Source of the DNA: Paludibacteraceae bacterium
Lineage (GTDB): Bacteria; Bacteroidota; Bacteroidia; Bacteroidales; Paludibacteraceae
Reading direction: 5' to 3'
Length of the DNA stretch: 20,553 bases
NCBI GenBank assembly: GCA_017648235.1
Contig: JAGCIZ010000038.1
Span: 1 to 20,553 of the forward strand
Made by a program: the position numbers and the translations under genes. Below, piece after piece: positions 1 through 7,193 of the stretch (position 1 is its first letter; each line of letters begins with the position of its first letter). The notes under the pieces are model-generated. The model was not told the origin of the DNA. It saw only the letters and a list, made by a program, of their open reading frames with translations, and made no database searches.

Positions 1-4
1 CCTA

Positions 5-400
5 TTAATAAATGTAACACAAAACTTCGCCACCAATTTTCTGGTCGCGTGCTTCTTTGTCTGTCATCACACCTTTAGAGGTAGACAAGATAGCAATACC
101 TAAACCATTTAATACTCTTGGCATATCTTTATAACCAGCATACTTACGCAAACCTGGTGTAGATACACGAACTAATTGTTTAATCGCATTAACCTTATTA
201 ACACGATCATACTTCAAGGCAATTTTGATTGATCCTTGAGGACCATCTTCTACAAACTTGTAGTTCAAAATATAGCCTTTGTCAAAAAGAACTTTTGTAA
301 TTTCTTTTTTGAGATTCGAGGCGGGAACTTCCACTACTCGATGACCAGCCTTAATTGCGTTGCGCAATCTGGTCAAATAATCTGCTATTGGATCTGTCAT
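5..400 (-). CDS. rpsH: 30S ribosomal protein S8
   Basis: This is S8, a primary 16S rRNA-binding protein of the 30S subunit that organises the central domain. The product is 131 aa, normal for the family. It opens MTDPIADYLTRLRNA, the conserved S8 start, and the C-terminal half has the typical STSKGVMTDKEA segment followed by GGEVLCYIY at the end. The stop is TAA at 5-7, so the gene is complete. It is the last gene visible in the operon, and rplF would be expected just beyond the left edge. In E. coli S8 represses its own spc operon by binding near the rplE start. I cannot show that such a site exists here, but a short hairpin lies in the 66-nt gap upstream. Confidence 0.98.
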   Translation of the reverse strand: MTDPIADYLTRLRNAIKAGHRVVEVPASNLKKEITKVLFDKGYILNYKFVEDGPQGSIKIALKYDRVNKVNAIKQLVRVSTPGLRKYAGYKDMPRVLNGLGIAILSTSKGVMTDKEARDQKIGGEVLCYIY

Positions 401-421
401 AACTATAAAATTTTAAATTAA

Positions 422-436
422 TCCCGTCTATCGGGA
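422..436 (-). other. Short GC-rich hairpin in the rpsN-rpsH gap
   Basis: The 66-nt gap between rpsN and rpsH contains a 5-bp stem, TCCCG (422-426) against CGGGA (432-436), with a 5-nt loop. It stands out in otherwise A/T-only sequence. It lacks a following U-tract, so it is not a convincing terminator. An RNA processing or translational control role is possible but unproven. Confidence 0.35.
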
Positions 437-466
437 CAATATTAATAAAACTCTTTTTTTCTTGTC

Positions 467-736
467 TTACCAACTTGCTTTTTTAACTCCTGGAATCAAT
501 CCTTGAGATGCCATTTCGCGGAATTGAATACGCGAAAGACCAAACTGACGCATATATCCTTTTGGACGTCCAGTAATTTTGCAACGATTATGCAAACGAA
601 CTTTCGATGCGTTTTTAGGAATTAATTGCAAGGCTTCATAATTGCCTTCTTCGATTAATTGAGCACGTTTAGCAGCATATTTTGCCACCATTTTAGCACG
701 CTTAACCTCACGGGCTTTCATTGATTCTTTTGCCAT
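467..736 (-). CDS. rpsN: 30S ribosomal protein S14, zinc-independent form
   Basis: S14 belongs to the head of the 30S subunit. The 89-aa product begins MAKESMKAREVKRAKMV and carries the conserved CKITGRPKGYMRQFGLSRI block and the C-terminal GLIPGVKKASW. Only one cysteine is present (in HNRCKITG), so the paired CxxC zinc-ribbon motifs of the C+ form are missing. This is therefore the C- (zinc-free) paralogue type. It sits between rplE (14-nt gap) and rpsH, the usual spc-operon position. Confidence 0.98.
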   Translation of the reverse strand: MAKESMKAREVKRAKMVAKYAAKRAQLIEEGNYEALQLIPKNASKVRLHNRCKITGRPKGYMRQFGLSRIQFREMASQGLIPGVKKASW

Positions 737-750
737 TTTCTTTTCCTTAT

Positions 751-1296
751 TTAGTTTTTCTTAAAAGGTAATCCAAATTCTTTCAACAAAGCAAAACCTT
801 CTTCATCTGTTTGAGCTGAAGTTACAAATGTAATATTCATACCCAACAATTTAGAAATAGCATCGATGTTGATTTCTGGGAAAATAATTTGTTCTTGAAT
901 TCCAAGAGTATAGTTTCCTCTTCCGTCCAATTTTCCTTCGATTCCTTTGAAGTCACGGATACGAGGTAAAGCGATACGAATCAAACGTTCCAAGAACTCA
1001 TACATTTTTTTGTCACGCAAAGTTACTCTAACTCCAATAGGCATTTTTTTACGCAACTTGAAGTTAGAAATATCTTTCTTTGACAAAGTTTCTACAGCTT
1101 TTTGACCTGTGATTGCAGTCATTTCTGCGATAGCAGTATCAATCACTTTTTTATCAGCAGTAGCGATACCCAAACCTTGGTTCAACACGATTTTTTCCAA
1201 ACGAGGAACTTGCATTATTGATTTATAACCAAATTCTTTCATCAACAATGGAACGATACGTTCTTGATAATCTTTTTTCAAACTTGCTGTATTCAT
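751..1296 (-). CDS. rplE: 50S ribosomal protein L5
   Basis: L5 binds 5S rRNA and forms part of the central protuberance and of the bridge to the small subunit. The product is 181 aa from the chosen ATG (MNTASLKKDYQERIVPLLMKEFGY), and the PRLEKIVLNQGLG and GRGNYTLGIQEQIIFPEI segments are diagnostic. I chose the ATG at 1294-1296. It overlaps the rplX stop by one base as TGATG, a normal stop-restart junction. A GTG immediately upstream (1297-1299) would add one residue and is the alternative start; a GGAGG inside the end of rplX is spaced 7 nt from the GTG and 10 nt from the ATG. Confidence 0.97.
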   Translation of the reverse strand: MNTASLKKDYQERIVPLLMKEFGYKSIMQVPRLEKIVLNQGLGIATADKKVIDTAIAEMTAITGQKAVETLSKKDISNFKLRKKMPIGVRVTLRDKKMYEFLERLIRIALPRIRDFKGIEGKLDGRGNYTLGIQEQIIFPEINIDAISKLLGMNITFVTSAQTDEEGFALLKEFGLPFKKN

Positions 1297-1616
1297 CACT
1301 TAATTTCCTCCCCTGATTTTTTGGAATAACGTACTGTTTTGCCTTCGGCATTTTTTCTTCTACCAATGCGTGTTGGTTTACCAGTTTTAGGATCTAACAC
1401 GTTCAAGTTAGAGATATGTAACGCCGCCTCTTTTTTTACAATTCCTCCTTGAGGATTTTTTGCATTAGGCTTGGTACTCTTTGACACCATATTAACACCT
1501 TCTACAATAGCGCGTTGCTTATCAACAAGGACTTCAAGTACACGACCGGTTTTTCCTTTGTCTTCGCCAGCATTTACGTAGACTGTATCGCCTTTCTTAA
1601 TGTGTAATTTACTCAT
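1296..1616 (-). CDS. rplX: 50S ribosomal protein L24
   Basis: L24 is one of the first proteins to bind 23S rRNA and starts 50S assembly. The 106-aa product has an N-terminal KOW motif, about residues 4-35 (HIKKGDTVYVNAGEDKGKTG), then the EGVNMVSKSTKP segment and a basic C-terminal tail. Length is normal. The stop codon TGA overlaps the rplE ATG, so the two are probably translationally coupled. It follows rplN with a 24-nt gap. Confidence 0.98.
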   Translation of the reverse strand: MSKLHIKKGDTVYVNAGEDKGKTGRVLEVLVDKQRAIVEGVNMVSKSTKPNAKNPQGGIVKKEAALHISNLNVLDPKTGKPTRIGRRKNAEGKTVRYSKKSGEEIK

Positions 1617-1640
1617 CTTTGAATGTTTTTTACAAATTTA

Positions 1641-2006
1641 TTAAAGCACTTCAGGTGCCAACGAAATAATTTTCATATTGATAGCACGAAGTTCTCTTGC
1701 TACAGGACCGAAAATACGACTACCACGCATTTCACCTGCATTGTTCAATAACACACAAGCATTATCGTCAAAACGGATATAAGAACCATCAGCACGACGA
1801 ACTTCTTTTGCTGTACGTACGACAATAGCTTTCGATACGGTACCTTTTTTCATATCACTTGAAGGAACAACACCCTGTACAGCGATTACAATTACATCGC
1901 CTACAGTAGCATAACGTTTTCTTGTTCCTCCCAAAACTCTGATACACTTCGCTTCTTTTGCTCCGCTATTATCAGCTACTTTGAGTATAGTTTCTTGTTG
2001 TATCAT
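1641..2006 (-). CDS. rplN: 50S ribosomal protein L14
   Basis: L14 lies at the subunit interface of the 50S subunit and forms an intersubunit bridge with 16S rRNA. The 121-aa product has the standard opening MIQQETILKVADNSGAK, the central GVVPSSDMKKGTVSKAIVVR segment and the GSRIFGPVARELR block near the C-terminus, with no gaps or insertions. It starts 2 nt after the rpsQ stop, the usual first gene of the spc section. Confidence 0.98.
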   Translation of the reverse strand: MIQQETILKVADNSGAKEAKCIRVLGGTRKRYATVGDVIVIAVQGVVPSSDMKKGTVSKAIVVRTAKEVRRADGSYIRFDDNACVLLNNAGEMRGSRIFGPVARELRAINMKIISLAPEVL

Positions 2007-2008
2007 AA

Positions 2009-2266
2009 TTATTTAGCTCTTTCAACGATTTTTACTACTCTCCATCTTTTAGTTTTGCTCAACGGACGAGTTTCCATAATGTCTACAACATCACCGATAT
2101 TGCATTCGTTTTTCTCATCGTGCGCATGGTATTTCTTTGTTTTATTAACAAATTTACCATAAATAGGGTGTTTTTCTTTCCATTTTACCTCAACAGTAAC
2201 AGTTTTATCCATTTTGTTACTGAAGACAACACCCGTTCTTTCTTTTCTTAAATTTCTTTTTTCCAT
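2009..2266 (-). CDS. rpsQ: 30S ribosomal protein S17
   Basis: S17 is a primary 16S rRNA-binding protein with an OB fold. The product is 85 aa from the ATG at 2264-2266 (MEKRNLRKERTGVVFSNKMDKT). It shows the family signature VEVKWKEKHPIYGKFV and the late RPLSKTKRWRVVKIVE. A GTG directly before the ATG (2267-2269) gives an 86-aa alternative; I prefer the ATG because S17 normally starts a few residues before the RxRxG region and neither codon has a clear ribosome-binding site. It lies 5 nt downstream of rpmC. Confidence 0.97.
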   Translation of the reverse strand: MEKRNLRKERTGVVFSNKMDKTVTVEVKWKEKHPIYGKFVNKTKKYHAHDEKNECNIGDVVDIMETRPLSKTKRWRVVKIVERAK

Positions 2267-2271
2267 CACAA

Positions 2272-2469
2272 TTATTGTTGATTTAGTTCTCTTTGACGCA
2301 ACTCAGTAGAAAGACGAGCTATGGTCTTTCTTGCCTCCTTAATTTGAGAAGGATTGTCAAGCGGAGAAATTGTATGATTTAGTTTCAAACGCAATAACGT
2401 TTCTTTTTCTAAATCCAACCTATCTTGGATTTCTTTAGTAGTCAATTCTTTAATTTCATTTGTCTTCAT
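2272..2469 (-). CDS. rpmC: 50S ribosomal protein L29
   Basis: L29 is a small two-helix protein at the polypeptide exit tunnel, where L23 and L29 together form a docking site for trigger factor and SRP. The 65-aa product starts MKTNEIKELTTKEIQDRLDLEK and contains the conserved LRLKLNHTISPLDNPSQIKE block. Length is typical. It is tightly packed between rplP (6-nt gap) and rpsQ. Confidence 0.97.
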   Translation of the reverse strand: MKTNEIKELTTKEIQDRLDLEKETLLRLKLNHTISPLDNPSQIKEARKTIARLSTELRQRELNQQ

Positions 2470-2475
2470 AATCCA

Positions 2476-2907
2476 TTATGCATTTAAGGTTGAATCATAA
2501 TCACGTCTAACGACAAATTTAGTAGTTACAGGTAGTTTCTGAGCTGCTAAACGAAGAGCTTCTTTTGCAATTTCATAAGAAACACCTTCCACTTCGATAA
2601 TCATACGTCCTGGAGTAACTGGAGCAATAAATCCTTCAGGAGAACCTTTACCTTTACCCATACGTACATCAGCAGGTTTCTTCGTCATAGGTTTGTCTGG
2701 AAATATGCGTATCCAAATTTGTCCTTGTCTTTGCATATAGCGCGTTACAGCGATACGAGCAGCTTCTATTTGACGACCCGTGATCCATTTTGACTGCAAC
2801 GATTTTATGCCGAAGGAACCGAATGACAACTGGTTGCCTCTTTGGGCATTGCCTTTCATGCGGCCTTTTTGTTGTCTTCTAAATTTTGTTTTTTTCGGTT
2901 GTAACAT
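2476..2907 (-). CDS. rplP: 50S ribosomal protein L16
   Basis: L16 sits near the peptidyl-transferase centre and the A-site tRNA elbow and is needed late in 50S assembly. The 143-aa product begins MLQPKKTKFRRQQKGRMKG and includes the GSFGIKSLQSKWITGRQIEAAR block and the KGKGSPEGFIAPVTPGRMI loop. Length and motifs are normal. It follows rpsC with a 17-nt gap. Confidence 0.98.
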   Translation of the reverse strand: MLQPKKTKFRRQQKGRMKGNAQRGNQLSFGSFGIKSLQSKWITGRQIEAARIAVTRYMQRQGQIWIRIFPDKPMTKKPADVRMGKGKGSPEGFIAPVTPGRMIIEVEGVSYEIAKEALRLAAQKLPVTTKFVVRRDYDSTLNA

Positions 2908-2924
2908 AATATCAAATCAAATTC

Positions 2925-3650
2925 TTAATTATTCTTTTTTCTTTTAAAACCTCTATTGTTGTTTGAGAAATTATTAGGACGTGCATTCTCTTTTGTTGCA
3001 GTAAATGCAGGCGCCAAATCCTTTTTGCCATAAACTTCTCCACGGCAAATCCAAACCTTAATTCCAATCAAACCAACCTTTGTTAATGCAGCAGTTGAAC
3101 AATAGTCAATATCTGCACGGAAAGTATGCAAAGGAGTTCTTCCTTCTTTATACATTTCCGAACGAGCCATTTCTGCCCCATTCAAACGACCAGAAACCAA
3201 CACCTTAATACCTTCAGCTCCCATTCTCATAGTAGATGCGATAGCCATTTTAACTGCACGACGATAAGCCATCTTACCTTCAACTTGACGAGCAATTTGA
3301 TTAGCAACAATCACAGCATCTAAATCAGGACGCTTAACTTCAAAGATATTGATCTGAATTTCCTTGTCAGTTATTTTCTTCAACTCTTCTTTCAACTTAT
3401 CAACTTCTTGTCCACCTTTACCAATAATGATACCAGGACGAGCTGTACACACCGTAATTGTAACAAGCTTAAGAGTTCTTTCAATAACTATTTTAGAAAC
3501 ACTCGCTTTAGCAAGACGGGCATTCAAATATTCTCTTATTTTGCTATCTTCTAGCAAAGTATCGCCATAATTGTTACCTCCATACCAATTAGAGTCCCAA
3601 CCACGGATAATTCCTAAACGATTACTTATTGGATTAATTTTTTGTCCCAT
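2925..3650 (-). CDS. rpsC: 30S ribosomal protein S3
   Basis: S3 forms part of the 30S head at the mRNA entry tunnel and helps unwind mRNA. The 241-aa product has an N-terminal MGQKINPISNRLGIIRGWDS segment, a type-II KH domain with the GxxG loop in PGIIIGKGG (about residues 72-80), and the C-terminal S3 domain (GRLNGAEMARSE, then GLIGIKVWICRGE). The C-terminal tail is short, basic and Asn-rich (FSNNNRGFKRKKNN). It follows rplV with a 5-nt gap. Confidence 0.98.
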   Translation of the reverse strand: MGQKINPISNRLGIIRGWDSNWYGGNNYGDTLLEDSKIREYLNARLAKASVSKIVIERTLKLVTITVCTARPGIIIGKGGQEVDKLKEELKKITDKEIQINIFEVKRPDLDAVIVANQIARQVEGKMAYRRAVKMAIASTMRMGAEGIKVLVSGRLNGAEMARSEMYKEGRTPLHTFRADIDYCSTAALTKVGLIGIKVWICRGEVYGKKDLAPAFTATKENARPNNFSNNNRGFKRKKNN

Positions 3651-3655
3651 CTGCC

Positions 3656-4060
3656 TTAAATTTTATTGTCATTAGTATTTTTCTTATCTACAAACAATGT
3701 AACATGGTTAGAACGTTTGCGAATTCTATATCCTCTTCCTTGTGGAGCAGGACGAAGTCTTTTCAACATTCTTGCAGAATCCACATACACTGCACTTACA
3801 TATAAATCTTCTGCTTTTTGTTCATTCTTTTGCTCCCAATTAGCAATAGCCGAGCGAAGCAATTTCTCCATACGATTAGAAGCTTCTTTTGTCGAGAACT
3901 TCAAAACTCCCAACGCTTTGTTTACTTCCATTCCACGAATCATATCAGCAATAAGACGCATTTTTCGAGGAGAAGTAGGAACGTTGTTCAATTTTGCAAA
4001 ATACAACGTTTTTTTAGCTTCTTTTCTTTGTTCTGCAGATATTCTTTTTCTTGCACCCAT
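3656..4060 (-). CDS. rplV: 50S ribosomal protein L22
   Basis: L22 lines the exit tunnel with its long beta-hairpin and contacts all domains of 23S rRNA. The 134-aa product contains the diagnostic NVPTSPRKMRLIADMIRG segment at residues 25-44, the KLLRSAIANWEQ helix and the hairpin PAPQGRGYRIRKRSNHVT. It has an N-terminal extension of about 20 residues and an Asn-rich tail, making it slightly longer than the E. coli protein. It lies 41 nt downstream of rpsS. Confidence 0.98.
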   Translation of the reverse strand: MGARKRISAEQRKEAKKTLYFAKLNNVPTSPRKMRLIADMIRGMEVNKALGVLKFSTKEASNRMEKLLRSAIANWEQKNEQKAEDLYVSAVYVDSARMLKRLRPAPQGRGYRIRKRSNHVTLFVDKKNTNDNKI

Positions 4061-4101
4061 TTCTATATTCTTATTTTTTTATTCTTGATTAAAAATTAGG
4101 G

Positions 4102-4368
4102 TCATTTCTTTTTACCACCATGTCCGCGGAAAATACGAGTTGGAGCAAACTCTCCAAGTTTGTGTCCTACCATATTTTCAGTAACATATACAGGTATAAA
4201 TTTATTCCCATTGTGAACTGCGATTGTATGACCTACAAAATCAGGAGAAATCATAGAAGCTCTCGCCCAAGTTTTCACTACAGATTTCTTTCCAGATTCC
4301 TGCATAGCAAGAATTTTTTTCTCCAACTTAAGATTAATGTAAGGTCCTTTCTTTAATGAACGACTCAT
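4102..4368 (-). CDS. rpsS: 30S ribosomal protein S19
   Basis: S19 is a head protein of the 30S subunit that pairs with S13 and contacts the A-site finger of 23S rRNA. The 88-aa product begins MSRSLKKGPYINLKLEKKI and has the conserved SMISPDFVGHTIAVHNGNKF and HKLGEFAPTRIFRGHGGKKK segments. Its length is typical. It lies 21 nt after rplB in the usual S10-cluster order. Confidence 0.98.
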   Translation of the reverse strand: MSRSLKKGPYINLKLEKKILAMQESGKKSVVKTWARASMISPDFVGHTIAVHNGNKFIPVYVTENMVGHKLGEFAPTRIFRGHGGKKK

Positions 4369-4389
4369 ATTATTTACTTAATTTATTCG

Positions 4390-5214
4390 TTATTTTTTCT
4401 TTCTTTCAATAATATATTTACTCGATTGTTTCTTAGGAGCACGAGTTTTCTTGCCCTTAGCCAACAATCCCTTACGTGAACGTGGGTGTCCACCAGAAGC
4501 ACGACCTTCACCACCACCCATTGGGTGATCCACAGGGTTCATAGCCACACCTCTTACACGAGGACGACGTCCCATCCAGCGAGTACGACCTGCCTTTCCA
4601 GATTCCTCCAAAGCATGATCAGAGTTTCCTACCGCTCCGATAGTTGCTTTACAAGCAGACAAAATCTTGCGAGTTTCTCCAGAAGGCAATTTGATAATTG
4701 CATACTTATCTTCACGTGAAGTTAATTGAGCAAACGTTCCAGCAGAGCGAACTAATGCAGCACCTTGTCCAGGGCGAAGTTCGATATTGTGAATAATAGT
4801 TCCCAAAGGAATATCTTGCAAAAGTAGAGTATTTCCTACTTCAGGAGTTGCCCCCTTTCCAGAAAGAAGGGTTTGACCTACTTGCAAGCCATTTGGTGCA
4901 AGAATATAACGTTTTTCTCCATCAGCATAAAACAACAATGCAATACGAGCCGAACGATTTGGATCGTATTCAATTGTTTTAACAACTGCAGGAATTCCGT
5001 CTTTATTTCTCTTAAAGTCAATTACTCTGAATTTTCTCTTGTGTCCACCACCGATGTAACGCATCGTCATTTTTCCGACATTATTACGTCCACCACTTTT
5101 TCCATAACCAAACACAAGTGATTTCTCTGGTGTAGATGCAGTAATTGAGTCAAATGCACCAATAATCTTATGTCTTTGCCCCGGTGTTATGGGGTTCAAT
5201 TTACGTACAGCCAT
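4390..5214 (-). CDS. rplB: 50S ribosomal protein L2
   Basis: L2 is required for subunit association and peptidyl-transferase activity. The 274-aa product has the N-terminal OB-like domain, the SH3-like domain and the extended C-terminal loop. The highly conserved MNPVDHPMGGGEG motif places His230 at the position of the E. coli His229 studied for peptidyl transfer. The GGGHKRKFRVIDFKRNK block is also intact. It lies 5 nt after rplW. Confidence 0.99.
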   Translation of the reverse strand: MAVRKLNPITPGQRHKIIGAFDSITASTPEKSLVFGYGKSGGRNNVGKMTMRYIGGGHKRKFRVIDFKRNKDGIPAVVKTIEYDPNRSARIALLFYADGEKRYILAPNGLQVGQTLLSGKGATPEVGNTLLLQDIPLGTIIHNIELRPGQGAALVRSAGTFAQLTSREDKYAIIKLPSGETRKILSACKATIGAVGNSDHALEESGKAGRTRWMGRRPRVRGVAMNPVDHPMGGGEGRASGGHPRSRKGLLAKGKKTRAPKKQSSKYIIERKKK

Positions 5215-5219
5215 TTCTC

Positions 5220-5513
5220 TTAAATATTGCTATAAAAATCAATTGTATCTCCTTCTTTCAAAGTAACTATTGCTTTCTTATAAGAAGGTGTTGTTCCACT
5301 AATAATACCACTTTTTGTATAACGACTTTTTCTCTTTCCTTTAGTATTAAGAGTATTTACATCTAACACAGTCACATTATACAAAACTTCAACTGCCTTT
5401 TTAATTTCAATTTTATTAGCTTGAGATTGAACATAAAAAGCATAACGGCCTTGTTTATTCTCAGCCATTTTTGTCATTTTCTCGGTAACGATTGGTTTAA
5501 TAATAATTCCCAT
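5220..5513 (-). CDS. rplW: 50S ribosomal protein L23
   Basis: L23 surrounds the exit tunnel and is a docking site for trigger factor and SRP. The 97-aa product starts MGIIIKPIVTEKMTKMAENK and contains the KIEIKKAVEVLYNVTVLDV core and the basic KGKRKSRYTKSG loop. Length is typical. An unusually clear ribosome-binding sequence for this window, GGAGGAGAA, directly precedes the ATG and follows the rplD stop, so initiation here may rely on anti-Shine-Dalgarno pairing. Confidence 0.97.
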   Translation of the reverse strand: MGIIIKPIVTEKMTKMAENKQGRYAFYVQSQANKIEIKKAVEVLYNVTVLDVNTLNTKGKRKSRYTKSGIISGTTPSYKKAIVTLKEGDTIDFYSNI

Positions 5514-5522
5514 TTCTCCTCC

Positions 5523-6152
5523 TTACGCTTTAAAATGTTGTTCAATTCCTGCAAGTGCAGCCTCTGTTAATATCAAAGTTGAAGCATCAAGAATCGTATA
5601 AGTATTTAATTCATTGATAGTTACAACTTTTGAGCCCTCAATATTGCGAGCCGACAAATATACGTTTTTATTTTGGTCTGATAAAATTATAAGCAACTTT
5701 TTATCAGCCACTTTCAAACTTTTCAGCATTGCCAAGTAATCTTTCGTTTTTGGAGCTTCAAAATTAATTTCATCAAGCAAAACAATTTTTCCTTCAGCAG
5801 CTTTGTATGAGAAAGCTGATTTACGAGCTAATTGTTTTACTTTTTTGTTCAATTTGAAACTATAATCACGAGGAACTGGACCAAAAACACGAGCTCCACC
5901 TACCAATACAGGAGAATTAATATCACCACGGCGAGCACCGCCACCACCTTTTTGGCGTCCCAATTTGCGTGTACTTCCAGAAAGTTCACTTCTTTGTTTT
6001 GCCTTATGAGTTCCTTGACGTTGGTTTGCCATATATTGTTTCACATCCAAATAAATGGCGTGATCATTAGGTTCAATACCAAAAATAGCGTCACTGAGGG
6101 TAACTTTTTTACCTGTATCCTCACCTTTAATGTTATATACACTTAATTCCAT
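5523..6152 (-). CDS. rplD: 50S ribosomal protein L4
   Basis: L4 is an early 50S assembly protein whose loop lines the exit tunnel; in E. coli it also represses the S10 operon. The product is 209 aa from the ATG at 6150-6152 (MELSVYNIKGEDTG). It contains the tunnel loop with RSELSGSTRKLGRQKGGGGA and then VGGARVFGPVPRDYSFKLN. I chose the ATG, which overlaps the rplC stop as TGATG; a GTG just before it gives 210 aa. The junction AAGTGATG is the same as at rplX-rplE, suggesting coupled translation. Confidence 0.97.
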   Translation of the reverse strand: MELSVYNIKGEDTGKKVTLSDAIFGIEPNDHAIYLDVKQYMANQRQGTHKAKQRSELSGSTRKLGRQKGGGGARRGDINSPVLVGGARVFGPVPRDYSFKLNKKVKQLARKSAFSYKAAEGKIVLLDEINFEAPKTKDYLAMLKSLKVADKKLLIILSDQNKNVYLSARNIEGSKVVTINELNTYTILDASTLILTEAALAGIEQHFKA

Positions 6153-6769
6153 CACTTCTCAATTATTACGATTGAACCTTTAGCCCCTGGAACAGAACCC
6201 TTAATCAAAATAAGATTGTGTTCAGGTACCACTTTAATAACTTGAAGGTTTTGAATTGTCACTCTATCGCCACCTGTACGACCAGCCATTCTCAAACCTT
6301 TTACCACTTTCGAAGGATATGATGATGCACCCAAAGAACCTGGAGCACGCAAACGGTTGTGCTGGCCGTGAGTAGTTTGACCCACACCACCAAAACCATG
6401 GCGTTTTACCACACCTTGAAAACCTTTACCTTTTGAAGTTCCAACTACGTCTACAAATGAGTTCTCTTCAAACAATTCTACAGAGAACACATCTCCTAGC
6501 TTGATTTCTCCTTCAAAACTTTTGAACTCAACCAAGTGTCTCTTTGGTGTTACTGCACTTTTCTTAAAATGACCCATTTCAGCTTTTGTAGTGTGCTTTT
6601 CTTTTTTATCCTCAAAGCCCAACTGAATTGATTCATAACCATCTGTTTCAATGGTTTTAATTTGAGTAACAACGCAAGGACCTGCTTCAATAACAGTGCA
6701 TGGCAAATTTTTTCCATCAGCACTGAAAACGGATGTCATTCCGATTTTTTTTCCTATTAATCCTGGCAT
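6152..6769 (-). CDS. rplC: 50S ribosomal protein L3
   Basis: L3 is an early assembly protein that reaches towards the peptidyl-transferase centre. The 205-aa product begins MPGLIGKKIGMTSVFSADG and includes the conserved GTSKGKGFQGVVKRHGFGG and HGQHNRLRAPGSLGASS segments of the central loop, and ends in the GAKGSIVIIEK strand. Length is normal. It is 25 nt after rpsJ, and its stop overlaps the rplD start. Confidence 0.98.
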   Translation of the reverse strand: MPGLIGKKIGMTSVFSADGKNLPCTVIEAGPCVVTQIKTIETDGYESIQLGFEDKKEKHTTKAEMGHFKKSAVTPKRHLVEFKSFEGEIKLGDVFSVELFEENSFVDVVGTSKGKGFQGVVKRHGFGGVGQTTHGQHNRLRAPGSLGASSYPSKVVKGLRMAGRTGGDRVTIQNLQVIKVVPEHNLILIKGSVPGAKGSIVIIEK

Positions 6770-6794
6770 TTCAATTTTTTTTTATAAATTATTA

Positions 6795-7100
6795 CTATAC
6801 TTTAATTTCTACTTCTACACCGCTTGGCAATTCTAATTTCATCAAAGCATCAACAGTTTTTGCACTTGAATTGTAAATATCAATCAAACGTTTGTATGAC
6901 GAAAGTTCAAATTGTTCGCGTGATTTTTTATTAACGAATGTTGAACGGTTTACTGTAAAAATACGTTTGTGCGTTGGCAATGGAATTGGGCCACTTACTG
7001 TCGCACCCGTAGCTTTTACAGTCTTTACGATTTTTTCAGCTGACTTATCAACCAAATTGTGATCGTAAGATTTCAATTTAATTCTAATTTTTTGACTCAT
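6795..7100 (-). CDS. rpsJ: 30S ribosomal protein S10
   Basis: S10 is a head protein of the 30S subunit and also the NusE partner of NusB in transcription antitermination. The 101-aa product begins MSQKIRIKLKSYDHNLVDKS and has the long loop with GPIPLPTHKRIFTVNRSTFV. Length is typical. It is the first gene of the S10 section and follows fusA directly, with no tuf gene between them. The 93-nt gap upstream holds a strong hairpin and no recognisable promoter. Confidence 0.98.
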   Translation of the reverse strand: MSQKIRIKLKSYDHNLVDKSAEKIVKTVKATGATVSGPIPLPTHKRIFTVNRSTFVNKKSREQFELSSYKRLIDIYNSSAKTVDALMKLELPSGVEVEIKV

Positions 7101-7144
7101 TGTCAGTTTAATTTTTTTAAGTTTTACAATAAATATTCAATAAT

Positions 7145-7184
7145 AACATTTCGGGTTAAGAGTCATTCGCTAACCCGAAATGTT
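7145..7184 (-). other. 14-bp perfect hairpin between fusA and rpsJ
   Basis: An inverted repeat of 14 bp (7145-7158 against 7171-7184, arm AACATTTCGGGTTA) encloses a 12-nt loop. It lies 9 nt after the fusA stop in the direction of transcription and 44 nt before the rpsJ start. On the transcribed strand it is followed by ATTATTGAATA, not by a run of U, so it is not a classical intrinsic terminator. It sits where the str section meets the S10 section, and could act as an attenuator, a processing site or an mRNA stabiliser. Confidence 0.75.
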
Positions 7185-7193
7185 TCTTTCTTA

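Noticed and set aside
3666..4099. Long plus-strand open frames opposite rplV
   Set aside because: They are antisense shadows of rplV, with low-complexity Phe/Ser-rich translations and no initiation signals.
7101..7193. Absence of tuf between fusA and rpsJ as a deletion
   Set aside because: Direct fusA-rpsJ linkage is the usual arrangement in Bacteroidetes, where tuf is located elsewhere.
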